A DNA stretch of 64,000 nucleotides from Leucobacter sp. UCMA 4100 (GCF_027853335.1 NZ_JAFEUS010000002.1:372001-436000), one strand, 5' to 3'; shown: positions 27,007 to 36,841, counted from the first letter of the stretch. Notes: generated from the letters alone by a model not told the origin. Translations and numbers: made by a program.

Positions 27007-28094
27007 AGACCGATGGTCTCGCTGAGCGCCTTCAGCCAGCCGTCACGCCCCTCGCCAATCTGCGTTGCGCTGAGATCGTTGGGCGCCTCTGGCAACGGCG
27101 CAAACTCCTGCCACTCTTCAGGAACATGCGCGCTCTCGTCGATCGGGTACACGTACATGGTCTCGGCAATGGTGTTCTGGAAGTCTGACGAGAGCAGGTA
27201 GTCGATGACGGCCTGAGCTCCCGCGCTGTTCTTTGCGCCGGCGAGCACGCCCGCGTACTCAACCTGGCTCGAGCAGGTCGCGAGCGGTGCGCTCGTCGTT
27301 GATCCCTTGCCGTCTTCGGTCAGCGTGTAGCCGGGTGATGAGCTGTACGAAACCACGATCGGGTAGGTTCCATCGGCGTTACCACCGGTGAAGTGCGTGT
27401 AGTAGGCATCGTTCCACCCCTGTTCAACACGAGCGCCGTTGTCAACGAGCGATGACCAGTAGTCGAGGTAGCCTTCCTCGCCGAAGTGGGCGATCGTACC
27501 GATGAGGAACGAGGCGCCGGTCGACGATGACGTGGGGTCGAGCAGCACCGTGAGGTCACGGTATTCGGGCTTCGCGAGGTCTTCATATGTTTCTGGAGCC
27601 TGCATACCGGCCTCGTCAAACCAGACGGTATCAACGTTGATGCAGGTGGCTGCGACGTCGATCGGGGTGAGCGCACCCTCGTCGGTCACCGCGTACTGTT
27701 TCGCACGCTCGGGCAGGTTCTCGGGCAGGTACGCCTCGGTCACCTCGTGTTCAACGAGCCGTGAGGCAAAGATGTGGTCGACGCCAAAGAACGCGTCAGC
27801 GAGCGGCTCGCCCTTCGTGAGCACGAGTTGGTTCGTGAGCTCGCCCCCGTCGCCGGCGGTGATGACCTTGACGTCATAGCCCGTCGCTTCGCTCGCTGCC
27901 TTCTCAAAGTCCTCTTCTGGCACGAAACTGTCGTGAACGATGAGCGTCACGGTATCGCTGGCGTCACCAGCGTCATCGGAGTTACCCCCGGCTGACCCTG
28001 GCTGCGAGCAACCGACGAGCAGCGCCCCCGTCAGTGCGAGGCCCGAGATGACGAGTGCGTGACGTGTTACGCGAGGGTTTGGTGAGTACACCAC
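27003..28094 (-). CDS. thiB: Thiamine-type ABC transporter substrate-binding lipoprotein
   Basis: 363 aa with a lipoprotein signal (lipobox LLVGC, Cys29) and a solute-binding fold of the ThiB/family-1 type: VTLIVHDSFVPEEDFEKA at the start of the mature domain, then VDHIFASRLVE and TPIDVAATCINVD. It captures the substrate outside the membrane for the ThiP/ThiQ transporter encoded next. GTG 28094 has GGAAGGAA 6 nt upstream, and that site is the 3' edge of the TPP riboswitch. Confidence 0.9.
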   Translation of the reverse strand: MVYSPNPRVTRHALVISGLALTGALLVGCSQPGSAGGNSDDAGDASDTVTLIVHDSFVPEEDFEKAASEATGYDVKVITAGDGGELTNQLVLTKGEPLADAFFGVDHIFASRLVEHEVTEAYLPENLPERAKQYAVTDEGALTPIDVAATCINVDTVWFDEAGMQAPETYEDLAKPEYRDLTVLLDPTSSSTGASFLIGTIAHFGEEGYLDYWSSLVDNGARVEQGWNDAYYTHFTGGNADGTYPIVVSYSSSPGYTLTEDGKGSTTSAPLATCSSQVEYAGVLAGAKNSAGAQAVIDYLLSSDFQNTIAETMYVYPIDESAHVPEEWQEFAPLPEAPNDLSATQIGEGRDGWLKALSETIGL

Positions 28095-28102
28095 AATAGA
28101 TT

Positions 28103-28192
28103 CCTTCCTCCGCTGGCATGACCCAGATCAGGTTGAACGGTACGAGCACGCGTGCTCAGTCTCAGTTCGTCGCGAACGAACTCCCGTGGATT
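28103..28192 (-). promoter_or_regulatory. TPP riboswitch (THI element)
   Basis: The minus strand carries the conserved THI-box parts in order: the 5' ACGGGAG arm, ACTGAGACTGAGCACG with the CTGAGA core, then AACCTGATCTGGGTCATGCC and the closing GCGGAGG. The variable stem in between (GCACG/CGTGC) pairs well. The last bases, AGGAGGAAGG, are also the ribosome site of the binding-protein gene, so TPP binding would most simply block translation initiation. The element begins 18 nt after the DUF6350 stop codon. It identifies the downstream four-gene unit as thiamine-related. Confidence 0.93.
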
Positions 28193-28210
28193 GCAGAACC
28201 TACTCTACAC

Positions 28211-29926
28211 TCATTCGCCCCGGTTCGAAGATCCCTCGTCATCGGGCTTCGACTCCCATGAAAACTCTTCCTCGAGCTTTTCTGGATCAAACACCGGTCG
28301 CTTTCGCTGCCGCCTCGGCTTCGCCGCCTTGCGGTACCAGGGTTCAGCCGTTTCTTCGGCAATGGGATCTGCGATGCGTGAGACCTGGGCGGTTGCTTGA
28401 TCGGGGTCGACACCGTCGTCGGTCTCGCTCCAACCGGTCTCGCCGACATCGTCATCGCGATCTTCGTCGTCAGCGTGCTCTTCGTCGAGCGCACTGTCTG
28501 CACGCTCGTGCTCACCAAAGTCAATGACGTGTGTGCCGTCGCTCTCCCCCGCAAAGGGGTGGCCCTCGTCAGCGAGCCCTGGGGATTCGTCGTCCCAGCT
28601 CGCCCGTGCCACGGGCTGGGTGACATAGCGATCAGCGTCGACATCGAGTTCGACGAGTTCATGCTGGTCGACATACGCTGGCTCGGCGGTTCGCGTCTCG
28701 TCGGAGCCCTCGCCCCCACGACGCACCAGCATGAACCCGGCGAGCAGACCGAGCGCAAGCTCAATGGAGGCAGCGCACGCGGCCGGCCACACGAGCGGGC
28801 CGACGGCTTCGAGACGGCCTGGGCCGAGCGATCCGCTTGAGAGGGCAAACGTGAGCGCGAGCACAAGCCCCGTCACCACGACCGCGGCCGAAGCGATCAC
28901 GGTGAGACGCAGCGGCGTCAGGCGCCGAAACTCTGGCAGCTTCGCGGCGAGCGCACCGATGACAACGCCCACGAGCACCACAAAGAGCATCGCCAACATG
29001 CCCCAGCTTCCCCACGAGTCGGGGATAGCGGCAAGCAGCGGGATACTCGGCAGCGGCCCAAGCAACGTCTCGTACGGGGTCACGCTCGAGCCAGAACCCA
29101 CGACAAAGCCTGGACCCGCGAACCAAGACACGGCCCAGATCATGGCCGTCGGCAGGAACGCGAGCTGCCCCAAGAAGAACGTCAGGCTGCCAATGAAGTC
29201 GAGGTGCATCGATTGCGTGAGCGAAATGATGTCAACGAACCCGAGCAACAGCGAAAAGGTCACGCCGATCGCGCCCAGCGCCGTGAGCCCGAGGAGCAAC
29301 ATCGCAACGAGCTTAAGCGTGCGGGCAAGGTAACGTTCGGCTCCCCACCCGAGCTTCGGCGCGCCTGCCTGCTCGAGCGCGACCTTGAACTTGAACCAGG
29401 CGGTGCTCACCACGTCGCCGTGGTGCATCATGAAGCCGCCCCACGCAGGAATAATGAACCAGAGCGAAGCGAGCGCCGTCGCTGCCCAGATCGGTGCGGC
29501 GAGCAGGCTCCCAGCTATGACCGCGATGAGTACTGAAGCACCGATGAAGCCGAGCGATCCGCCCGTAATTGCGGCCGCGCCAGTCGTCATATCGTTCGAG
29601 AAGCGGTACCCCATGCGCCACGCGAGCGTCGCGGTGACGATGGCGATGAGCAGCGGCGCAAGCGTGATGTCGAAGGTAAGCGGATTGGGCCCGAGGCCGA
29701 GGCTCACCGCCTGCGCGTCGCTCACCGCGATACTCAGGCCACCACCGTGCCCCAGCATCCACACCCCCGCCATAGTCTCGGTGAGCGTCGACAGGTCGAC
29801 GCCGAGCGAGAGTGTAACCGCGCCGATAAGGAGCGTCGGAACCGCGATAAACGCGATGCCGGCGAGCGCGATTAACGCCGCCTCAACGGCGGCAACGAGG
29901 GCTGTAAGTAGGTGTCGCATGCTCAC
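28211..29926 (-). CDS. DUF6350 integral membrane protein (PerM-position homologue)
   Basis: 571 aa with about ten membrane helices in residues 1-415, followed by a highly acidic cytoplasmic tail (DEEHADDEDRDDDVGET) and a basic C-terminus (KAAKPRRQRKRP). It is the actinobacterial DUF6350 type and occupies the place of M. tuberculosis perM (Rv0955), between sucD and purN; PerM is needed for persistence and has been connected to cell division, but the biochemical role is unknown. The start is uncertain: GTG 29926 and ATG 29920 are both in frame, with a TACACT element close upstream and no good ribosome site. Confidence 0.8.
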   Translation of the reverse strand: MSMRHLLTALVAAVEAALIALAGIAFIAVPTLLIGAVTLSLGVDLSTLTETMAGVWMLGHGGGLSIAVSDAQAVSLGLGPNPLTFDITLAPLLIAIVTATLAWRMGYRFSNDMTTGAAAITGGSLGFIGASVLIAVIAGSLLAAPIWAATALASLWFIIPAWGGFMMHHGDVVSTAWFKFKVALEQAGAPKLGWGAERYLARTLKLVAMLLLGLTALGAIGVTFSLLLGFVDIISLTQSMHLDFIGSLTFFLGQLAFLPTAMIWAVSWFAGPGFVVGSGSSVTPYETLLGPLPSIPLLAAIPDSWGSWGMLAMLFVVLVGVVIGALAAKLPEFRRLTPLRLTVIASAAVVVTGLVLALTFALSSGSLGPGRLEAVGPLVWPAACAASIELALGLLAGFMLVRRGGEGSDETRTAEPAYVDQHELVELDVDADRYVTQPVARASWDDESPGLADEGHPFAGESDGTHVIDFGEHERADSALDEEHADDEDRDDDVGETGWSETDDGVDPDQATAQVSRIADPIAEETAEPWYRKAAKPRRQRKRPVFDPEKLEEEFSWESKPDDEGSSNRGE

Positions 29927-29954
29927 TCAAGTGTAACGACCCAAAGCCCGATGT

Positions 29955-31004
29955 TTACCAGGAACTCGCCACGTCGCGATGCGTCGCAAAGAGTTCGGCA
30001 GTCGTGCCCTCGGGAGCCCGGCCAAAGCCACACTCGGTGGCAATGCCCCAGGGACGCTCAAGCGCGGCCTCGGCGGCCTTGGCCCGACGCTTTGCTCCAT
30101 CGACGCCGTCTTCGCGGTGCACGAGGCCGAGGTACAGTTCGGTCTCGTGCGGCAGCTCAAGCCCTGCGAGCGGGGCAAAATATGCCGCGTCGTCGCGATC
30201 GATCGGAACCGGCAGGTGCACCCAGCTGAGCTGCCTCGTTGCCTTCGCCGCGACGAGATTGGCAAAGCGTACGAGGTTCGCCGAATCTTTCGGCTCGACA
30301 AAGTGTTTCTCGCCAACGTCGCCGTAGCACAGGTGCACGCCAACCTCGACGTTCTCGGGAACCCTGCTGATCTGTCGCGCGAGGCGGTTAGTCGTCGCCT
30401 GCCAAGCGTCTTCGTCATACCAGGTCTCAGAGGGGGCGCCGTATCCAGCCCCCTCGAGATGCGCAAACTCGAGCGCGGCGTCCCACTGAATCGCGAGGCG
30501 GTCGGCAGGAATTGCGTCGAGAATCGCCGCAAGTTCACGGGCGAGCGCGGCCTCGTATACCGGCTCAAACTCGGCACGGTTCGGCTGCACGACAAAGCTT
30601 CCGACAACCCCGAGCGGGGTCGGCAGCGACACCTGGAATCGAGTGCCGGGCGCGATCACGCCATCGCGCTGCAGCCCCTCAAAGACGGCGTACGACTCAA
30701 GCGCGGCCTCAGCATAGCCGAGCGGCTGCAGATCGAGCGTCTCGGCACGAACCCCCTCGTCGAGCGCGACCGGACGAAAGTCGACACCGCGTATGATGCG
30801 CGGTTCATCGCCCACGTGATGAATACCATCGGTCGCGGCCAGCCGCTGCGCCTGAAACGCGATCCAGTGAAAACGCTCCCCCACCTCGCCGTCAGGAATA
30901 CGCTTCACATGCCCGCCGAGCTCTGCGGCCACGAGGCGCATCGTCTCATCGGCAGTGTCAAGATTGATTGATCCAACCAGGTGTACGCCCTGCGGTGCGC
31001 TCAT
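29955..31004 (-). CDS. MetE C-terminal-like (UROD/MetE superfamily) protein
   Basis: 349 aa, about the size of the catalytic C-terminal half of cobalamin-independent methionine synthase. The zinc-ligand pattern is kept: His224-Leu-Cys226 in VGVHLCYGD (MetE HxC) and Cys325 in ATECGFGR (MetE distal Cys). The N-terminal half of MetE is missing, as in archaeal-type and core-MetE proteins. It probably transfers a methyl or alkyl group to a thiol, but whether it makes methionine, and from which donor, cannot be said. ATG 31004 has AAAGGA about 9 nt upstream. It is a single gene divergent from the epimerase. Confidence 0.78.
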   Translation of the reverse strand: MSAPQGVHLVGSINLDTADETMRLVAAELGGHVKRIPDGEVGERFHWIAFQAQRLAATDGIHHVGDEPRIIRGVDFRPVALDEGVRAETLDLQPLGYAEAALESYAVFEGLQRDGVIAPGTRFQVSLPTPLGVVGSFVVQPNRAEFEPVYEAALARELAAILDAIPADRLAIQWDAALEFAHLEGAGYGAPSETWYDEDAWQATTNRLARQISRVPENVEVGVHLCYGDVGEKHFVEPKDSANLVRFANLVAAKATRQLSWVHLPVPIDRDDAAYFAPLAGLELPHETELYLGLVHREDGVDGAKRRAKAAEAALERPWGIATECGFGRAPEGTTAELFATHRDVASSW

Positions 31005-31092
31005 TGTGCGGAGTCCTTTCGTTCGCGAAATGCTTCACAGCCAGTATGGCCCGTCTCGCGCGACGCCGTAGCGAGTGTTGCCGAGTATGACG

Positions 31093-31098
31093 TACAGT
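31093..31098 (+). promoter_or_regulatory. -10 element for leaderless epimerase gene
   Basis: TACAGT is followed by 6 nt and the ATG at 31105. This supports 31105 over the upstream in-frame starts. Confidence 0.5.
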
Positions 31099-31104
31099 GA
31101 GGTC

Positions 31105-32085
31105 ATGCAGGCAGACAGCACCGGGCGGGTCGTCATCGGCGGCGCCTCAGGATTCATGGGGCAGGCGCTCACCGAGCATTACCGTGAGCAGGGGCGCGAA
31201 GTCGTCACGATTGGTCGGAGCGGAGCCGACGTCTCCTGGGACGACCCAGCCGCGATCGCCCGCGCTGTCGACGGGGCTTCCCTCGTGATTGGTCTCTCGG
31301 GCAAGAGCGTAAACTGCCGGTACACCAGAGCCAACCGCGCCGAGATCTTTCGCTCCCGCGAAGAAACCACCGGGGCACTCAGCCGGGCGATCCGCGATGC
31401 AGAGAACCCGCCACCCCTCTGGGTCAACGCCTCATCGGCAACCATCTACCGGCACGCCGAAGACCGACCCATGACCGAGAGCACGGGCGATATTGGCAAC
31501 GGCTTCTCAGTCGATGTCGTTCGAGCGTGGGAGCGGGCAATCTTTGCTGACGAGCTCCCCGAGACCCGCAGGGTCGCCCTCCGGGCCACGATCGTGCTCG
31601 GCGAAGGTTCGGTACTCACGCTACTCACCCGTCTCGCGAGGCTAGGTCTCGGCGGCACCCAGCTCGACGGGCGCTGGCCGGTCACGTACGCGCGACGCCG
31701 TGCTGGCACAGCCCACTGGCCAGGAGCTCGCGGAGGCAAGCAGCGTTTTAGCTGGGTGCACCTCGACGAGATCGCCCGCGTGATCGACTTCGTTGAAACC
31801 CACGAAGAGCTCTCAGGCCCCATCAACGTGGCATCACCCTACCCCGTCGATAATCGGAGCTTTATGCGAGTCATTCGCGATGCCGTGGGCGCCAAGGTTC
31901 ATTTCCCGATGCCGCGTTGGATGCAGGAGATCGGCGCCATCGCCATTCGCACCGAGACCGAGCTCACCCTCAAGAGCCGGTGGGTACTGCCTGAGACCCT
32001 GCTCGAGGCGGGCTACGAGTTTCGATACCCGCACCTCGAAGATGCCGTCGCGGCGACGCTCGGTGCCAAGACGCACAAACGGTAG
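31105..32085 (+). CDS. TIGR01777-family NAD(P)-binding epimerase (YfcH-like)
   Basis: 326 aa. N-terminal Rossmann motif VVIGGASGFMGQAL, then VIGLSGKSVNCRYT, WVNASSATIYRH and the C-terminal DUF1731 part (RWMQEIGAIAIRTETELTLKS). The family is an extended SDR with unknown substrate; some members are linked to the cell-division repressor annotation SulA, which has no support here. ATG 31105 is chosen on the -10 spacing; ATG 31087 and TTG 31075 are in-frame alternatives. A region GTAHWPGARGGKQRFSW is typical for the family. Confidence 0.86.
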   Translation: MQADSTGRVVIGGASGFMGQALTEHYREQGREVVTIGRSGADVSWDDPAAIARAVDGASLVIGLSGKSVNCRYTRANRAEIFRSREETTGALSRAIRDAENPPPLWVNASSATIYRHAEDRPMTESTGDIGNGFSVDVVRAWERAIFADELPETRRVALRATIVLGEGSVLTLLTRLARLGLGGTQLDGRWPVTYARRRAGTAHWPGARGGKQRFSWVHLDEIARVIDFVETHEELSGPINVASPYPVDNRSFMRVIRDAVGAKVHFPMPRWMQEIGAIAIRTETELTLKSRWVLPETLLEAGYEFRYPHLEDAVAATLGAKTHKR

Positions 32086-32111
32086 CCCGAACAGGGCGCC
32101 GAGAAACAAGA

Positions 32112-32143
32112 ACGCCGGCTCCCCGTTCTCGGGAGGCCGGCGT
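32112..32143. terminator. Bidirectional terminator between epimerase and sucD
   Basis: Arms ACGCCGGC/GCCGGCGT with an inner TCCC/GGGA stem lie between the convergent epimerase and sucD. The minus-strand side runs into TTCTTGTTTCTC, so it mainly serves sucD. Confidence 0.75.
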
Positions 32144-32161
32144 CCTTGCTCGTATGAAGAC

Positions 32162-33064
32162 TTACAGGGCTGCGTAAACCTCACGCAGCAGCGTCGCGGT
32201 CTCTGAAGGGGTCTTGCCTACCTTGACGCCAGCGGCCTCAAGAGCTTCCTTCTTCGCCTGAGCGGTGCCTGCCGAGCCCGAGACGATAGCGCCTGCGTGG
32301 CCCATGGTCTTGCCCTCGGGTGCGGTGAAGCCTGCAACGTAGCCCACGACGGGCTTCGTCACGTTGCTCTTGATGAACTCTGCCGCGCGCTCCTCAGCGT
32401 CGCCACCGATCTCGCCGATCATGACGATCGCCTTCGTCTCGGGGTCAGCCTCAAACGCAGCGAGCGCATCGATGTGGGTGGTGCCGATGATGGGGTCGCC
32501 GCCAATACCGATCGCGGTCGAGAAACCGAGATCGCGCAGCTCGTACATCATCTGGTAGGTCAAGGTGCCCGACTTCGAGACGAGGCCGATGGGGCCCTTA
32601 CCCGTAATCGTTGCCGGGGTGATGCCAGCGAGCGCCTCATCAGGAGTGATGATGCCTGGGCAGTTTGGCCCGATCATGCGGGTCTTGTTGCCCTTCTGCT
32701 GAGCGTATGCCCAGAACTCGGCAGTGTCCTTCACGGGCACGCCCTCGGTGATCACCACGAGCAGGCCGATCTCGGCGTCGATCGCCTCGATAACGGCGTC
32801 TTTGGTGAATGCCGGCGGCACAAAAGCAACCGAGACGTCAGCCCCGGTCTCCTCCATTGCCTCAGCGACCGTTGCGAACACGGGAAGCTCAACGGCGTTG
32901 CCCGAAGCATCGGTGTGCGAGACGGTGGTGCCAGCCTTGCGTGCGTTAACGCCGCCGACAATGTTCGTGCCTGCTGCGAGCATGCGCGCGGTGTGCTTCG
33001 TACCCTCGCCGCCGGTGATGCCCTGAACGATGACCTTTGAATCCTTGGTCAAGAAGATTGACAT
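32162..33064 (-). CDS. sucD: Succinyl-CoA synthetase alpha subunit
   Basis: 300 aa. CoA-binding Rossmann domain ([15 protein letters not shown]) and ligase domain with the phosphohistidine in [10 protein letters not shown]; the normal length of the alpha subunit. It converts succinyl-CoA to succinate with nucleoside triphosphate formation, the next TCA step after Kgd-derived succinyl-CoA. ATG 33064 has AAGGA about 6 nt upstream; sucC ends 33 nt before it, so sucC-sucD is one operon. Confidence 0.97.
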   Translation of the reverse strand: MSIFLTKDSKVIVQGITGGEGTKHTARMLAAGTNIVGGVNARKAGTTVSHTDASGNAVELPVFATVAEAMEETGADVSVAFVPPAFTKDAVIEAIDAEIGLLVVITEGVPVKDTAEFWAYAQQKGNKTRMIGPNCPGIITPDEALAGITPATITGKGPIGLVSKSGTLTYQMMYELRDLGFSTAIGIGGDPIIGTTHIDALAAFEADPETKAIVMIGEIGGDAEERAAEFIKSNVTKPVVGYVAGFTAPEGKTMGHAGAIVSGSAGTAQAKKEALEAAGVKVGKTPSETATLLREVYAAL

Positions 33065-33097
33065 GTTGTTTCCTTACAATTCTTGGTTCGGGTGCGA

Positions 33098-34264
33098 CTA
33101 GCGCTCGTTGGCGAGCTGGGCAGCTTTATCTGCACCCTCGTCCATGGTTGCAGCGAGCGTTACGAGCGGGTGCGCAGCCTCTTCGAGAATGCGGCGGCCC
33201 TCTTCAACGTTGTTGCCGTCGAGGCGCACAACGAGCGGCTTGTTTGCCGCTTCACCGAGCTTATTGAGCGCGCCAACGATGCCGTTTGCAACCGCGTCAC
33301 ACGCGGTGATACCGCCGAACACGTTCACGAACACGCTCTTGACCTGCTCGTCACCGAGAATGACGTCGAGGCCGTTAGCCATAACCTCGGCTGATGCGCC
33401 GCCGCCGATGTCGAGGAAGTTCGCGGGCTTCACGTTGCCGTGGTTCTCGCCTGCGTAAGCAACGACGTCGAGGGTCGACATTACGAGGCCAGCGCCGTTA
33501 CCGATAACGCCAACTTCACCGTCAAGCTTGACGTAGTTGAGGTCGAGGGCCTTGGCCTTGAGCTCGAGCGGATCTTCGGCCGACTCGTCAGCGAGATCTG
33601 CGTGTGCTGGCTGACGGAACTCGGCGTTCTCATCGAGTGAGACCTTGCCGTCGAGTGCTACAACGTCGCCCTCAGCAGTGAGTACGAGGGGGTTGACCTC
33701 GACGAGGGTGGCGTCTTCGCCCTTGTACACGTCGTAGAGCTTCACGAAGACGTTAGCGACCTTGGCAACGAGCTCGTCGGGGAAGTTTGCTGCCTTGGCA
33801 ATCTCGAGCGCCTTTGCCTCGTCGATGCCGGTGAGTGCGTTGACCTCAACGCGTGCGAGCGCTTCGGGCTTCTCAACCGCGAGCTGCTCGATTTCCATGC
33901 CACCCTCAACGCTGCAGAGCGAGAGGAGTGAACGGTTTGCGCGGTCGAGCAGGACCGAGAAGTAGAACTCCTGGTCGATGTTCGCGCCCTGCGCAATCAT
34001 GACGCGCTTCACAACGTGTCCCTTGATGTCGAGACCGAGAATGGCCTTGGCCGCCTCGTATGCCTCTTCGGGGTTCTTTGCGACCTTCACACCGCCGGCT
34101 TTGCCGCGGCCTCCGGTCTTAACCTGCGCCTTGACGACGACAACGCCGCCCATCTTCTCGGCCGCAGCTTTTGCCTCTTCGGGCGTATCGGCAATCGCAC
34201 CGGCAAGAACCGGTACACCGTACTGTTCAAAGAGATCTCGCGCCTGGTACTCGTAAAGATCCAC
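33098..34264 (-). CDS. sucC: Succinyl-CoA synthetase beta subunit
   Basis: 388 aa with the ATP-grasp domain (1-230; [36 protein letters not shown]) and the C-terminal ligase domain ([34 protein letters not shown]). It binds the nucleotide and, with SucD, forms the TCA-cycle enzyme. GTG 34264 has AAGGA about 6 nt upstream. Position after pcrA and before sucD matches mycobacteria. Confidence 0.97.
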   Translation of the reverse strand: MDLYEYQARDLFEQYGVPVLAGAIADTPEEAKAAAEKMGGVVVVKAQVKTGGRGKAGGVKVAKNPEEAYEAAKAILGLDIKGHVVKRVMIAQGANIDQEFYFSVLLDRANRSLLSLCSVEGGMEIEQLAVEKPEALARVEVNALTGIDEAKALEIAKAANFPDELVAKVANVFVKLYDVYKGEDATLVEVNPLVLTAEGDVVALDGKVSLDENAEFRQPAHADLADESAEDPLELKAKALDLNYVKLDGEVGVIGNGAGLVMSTLDVVAYAGENHGNVKPANFLDIGGGASAEVMANGLDVILGDEQVKSVFVNVFGGITACDAVANGIVGALNKLGEAANKPLVVRLDGNNVEEGRRILEEAAHPLVTLAATMDEGADKAAQLANER

Positions 34265-34372
34265 GTGACTTCCTTAGCTGATCAACATTGGTGTCGTCGG
34301 TTGTGCAATAAATCTCGATATCGAGATATCCAACCAATGCACCAGCCTACCACCGCTGCCTTGTGCCGCAGA

Positions 34373-36841
34373 TCAGAGTTTCGTGATTGGCGCCAGCTTA
34401 ATGAGCAGTTTTCGTTCACCTACCGAGTCAAAAATCACGTGGGCGATTTTCTTCGAGCCGGTTCCCGTGACCCGGTCAACGCGCCCCTCGCCGTAATCGT
34501 CGTGCTGAATGCGGTCGCCCGATTCAAGCTCGAGCTCGCCGTTGTCTCTGATCATGGCCCCGATCTGGTTCGGGAACCCAGACCCCCCGGCCTCTTTCGC
34601 CTGCTTCTTGCGCTCGCGCCAGAGCTCGAGGGCTGACTTCATATTCTCGCCCTCGCGCTGCGGCGCATCGCTCGCGCCCCCGCCGCCGCCGAAGCCAACG
34701 CTCGACTGCGTGGCGTTCGTGGAGCGCCGCGACCACCCCTGGCCCGGGGCCTGCCTCGAGTTCAGCGCGCGTGACTCGGTGCCGCCCTGCGAAGTAACCT
34801 CGCCAGGCGACTGCCGCCACTCAATAAGCTCGGGCGGGATCTCTTGCAAGAACCTCGACGGCATCGCGACCTTGACGTCACCAAACTGCGCGCGTGACGA
34901 AGCGAGCGAGATGAACAGCTTCTTGCGCGCTCTCGTGATGCCCACGTACATGAGCCTTCGCTCTTCAGAAATGCCACCGACTTCGTCAATCGACATCTGG
35001 TGAGGCATGAGCCCCTCTTCGAGGCCGGTCAAGAAGACCACGTCGTATTCGAGCCCCTTCGCCGTGTGCAGGGTCATGAGCGAAACGGTGCCGCTCTCGT
35101 CATCAAGCTCGTCGGCTGCGGCAACGAGACTCACCTCGGTCAGGAACTCGATGAGCCCTGCCCCGGGGTTTCGCGTGTCAAACTCTTTGGCGACCTGCAA
35201 GAGCTCTTCGAGGTTCTCGGCGCGGGCCTCGTCTTGCGCGTCACGCTTGGCGCGCAACTTCTCGATCATCTGCGACTCTTCGAGCACCAGCTTCAAGATG
35301 TCGAACACTCGCGCGGGCGTTTCGGCAGAGGCCAGCTCGGCTGCCTGCGTGAGCGTTGCGCCAAGCTGAGTGATGGTGCCGAGCACCTTGGGCCCGAACG
35401 ACAGCTCGGCCGCGCGGTTCATCGCGTCGTGATACGAAATCTCTTGTTCGTCGGCAAACACCGCGAGCTGAGCTTCGGCCATGGGGCCGATGCCCCGTTT
35501 TGGTGCCCCGAGCAGCCTCGACCACGCGAGCGGATCATACGGGTTCGCGATCGACACGAGGTAGGCCATCGCATCTTTAATCTCGGCCCGCTCGTAGAAC
35601 TTCGTGCCGCCGAGCACCCGGTACGGAACGGCCTCGCGAATGAGCAACTCTTCAAGCGCACGGGTTTGGGCGTTCGTGCGGTAGAACACGGCCATGTCAC
35701 TGTAGGCCGTGCCCTTCACGTATTGTTCGGCGATCTCTTCGGCGATAAAGCGGGCCTCGTCGTGCTGCGAGTACCCGGTGAAGCCGGTGATTTTCTCACC
35801 CTCGCCCATGTCGGTCCAGAGCTTCTTGTCTTGCCTGTCAAAGTTGTTGCCAATCACGGCGTTCGCCGCGCTCAGAATCGTCTGGGTCGAGCGGTAGTTC
35901 TGCTCGAGCTTAATGACCTCGGCGCCGCCGAAGTCCCGTTCGAAGCCCTCGATGTTGCGAATGTCGGCGCCGCGGAACGCATAGATCGACTGGTCTGAGT
36001 CGCCAACGACGGTGATCGTCGCACCCGCGACGGGCTGCCCGTTGCGGCTCAGCTCGGCAGGCACCGGCCGGGTGAGCTCTTTAATGAGCGAGTACTGCGC
36101 GTGGTTCGTGTCCTGGTACTCGTCAACGAGCAGGTGACGGAACCGTTCGCGGTATACCGCGGCCACATCGGGAAACGCGCGGAAGAGATGCACCGTCTGC
36201 CCAATGAGGTCGTCAAAGTCGAACGCTCTCGCTTTGCGCAGCTCTTGTTCGTACTGACGAAAGATTTCGCTGAAGATGCGCTCTCGCGGGTCGCTCATAC
36301 TCGCGGTCGAGGCGTACGAGTCGGCGTCGGTGAGCTCGTTCTTGAGGCGCGAGATTTTGCCGCTCGTGTTTGCGGGGGTAAAGCCATAGGCGTCGGCGTC
36401 AAGGTCTTTAATGATGCCTTTGAGGAGCGCCCGCGAGTCACTCGAGTCATAAATCGTGAAGCCCGAGACGTAACCAAAGCGGTCGGCCTCGCGACGCAAG
36501 ATGCGAACGCAGGCGGAGTGGAACGTTGAGATCCACATGCCCTCTGCCGAGGCGCCCAGCAACCCTTCAACGCGCTCGCGCATCTCGCTCGCGGCCTTAT
36601 TCGTAAAGGTGATCGCGAGAATCTGGCTCGGCCAGGCCTCTTTCGCCTGAATGAGGCCTGCAATGCGGTGCGTGAGCACGCGCGTCTTACCCGAACCTGC
36701 CCCGGCGACGATGAGCAGTGCCGGGCCGCGGTAGGCAACGGCCTTCGCTTGCTCGGGGTTCAGCCCCACGAGGAGTCGCTCGAGTGCCCCCTGAGGTTCG
36801 CTCGGGGTCTGGTCGGGAGAAATCAGTTCATAGCTCGTCAT
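34373..36841 (-). CDS. pcrA: ATP-dependent DNA helicase PcrA/UvrD1
   Basis: 822-aa superfamily-1A 3'-5' helicase: Q-motif (LNPEQAKAV), Walker A GAGSGKT (47-53), motif Ia TFTNKAASEMRER, motif II VDEYQDTN, motif III GDSDQSIYAFRGAD, motif V/VI (LMTLHTAKGLEYDVVFL, EERRLMYVGITRA). The C-terminal 50 residues (GDRIQHDDYGEGRVDRVTG) are the Tudor-like domain that binds RNA polymerase in PcrA/UvrD1. Acts in nucleotide excision repair and removal of stalled complexes. The ATG overlaps the TGA of the following gene on the same strand by 4 nt at 36838-36841 (ATGA), so it is coupled to the GDPD gene upstream. Confidence 0.96.
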   Translation of the reverse strand: MTSYELISPDQTPSEPQGALERLLVGLNPEQAKAVAYRGPALLIVAGAGSGKTRVLTHRIAGLIQAKEAWPSQILAITFTNKAASEMRERVEGLLGASAEGMWISTFHSACVRILRREADRFGYVSGFTIYDSSDSRALLKGIIKDLDADAYGFTPANTSGKISRLKNELTDADSYASTASMSDPRERIFSEIFRQYEQELRKARAFDFDDLIGQTVHLFRAFPDVAAVYRERFRHLLVDEYQDTNHAQYSLIKELTRPVPAELSRNGQPVAGATITVVGDSDQSIYAFRGADIRNIEGFERDFGGAEVIKLEQNYRSTQTILSAANAVIGNNFDRQDKKLWTDMGEGEKITGFTGYSQHDEARFIAEEIAEQYVKGTAYSDMAVFYRTNAQTRALEELLIREAVPYRVLGGTKFYERAEIKDAMAYLVSIANPYDPLAWSRLLGAPKRGIGPMAEAQLAVFADEQEISYHDAMNRAAELSFGPKVLGTITQLGATLTQAAELASAETPARVFDILKLVLEESQMIEKLRAKRDAQDEARAENLEELLQVAKEFDTRNPGAGLIEFLTEVSLVAAADELDDESGTVSLMTLHTAKGLEYDVVFLTGLEEGLMPHQMSIDEVGGISEERRLMYVGITRARKKLFISLASSRAQFGDVKVAMPSRFLQEIPPELIEWRQSPGEVTSQGGTESRALNSRQAPGQGWSRRSTNATQSSVGFGGGGGASDAPQREGENMKSALELWRERKKQAKEAGGSGFPNQIGAMIRDNGELELESGDRIQHDDYGEGRVDRVTGTGSKKIAHVIFDSVGERKLLIKLAPITKL

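Noticed and set aside
26119-27201. 360-aa open frame opposite the thiamine permease
   Set aside because: Same kind of charged antisense frame without ribosome site or motifs; the minus-strand permease with two EAA loops is clearly the gene.
29979-30971. 330-aa open frame opposite the MetE-like gene
   Set aside because: No recognisable motif or start signal; the minus strand holds the zinc-ligand motifs.
35000-35998. 332-aa open frame opposite pcrA
   Set aside because: Lies entirely within helicase motifs on the other strand and has no start signal.
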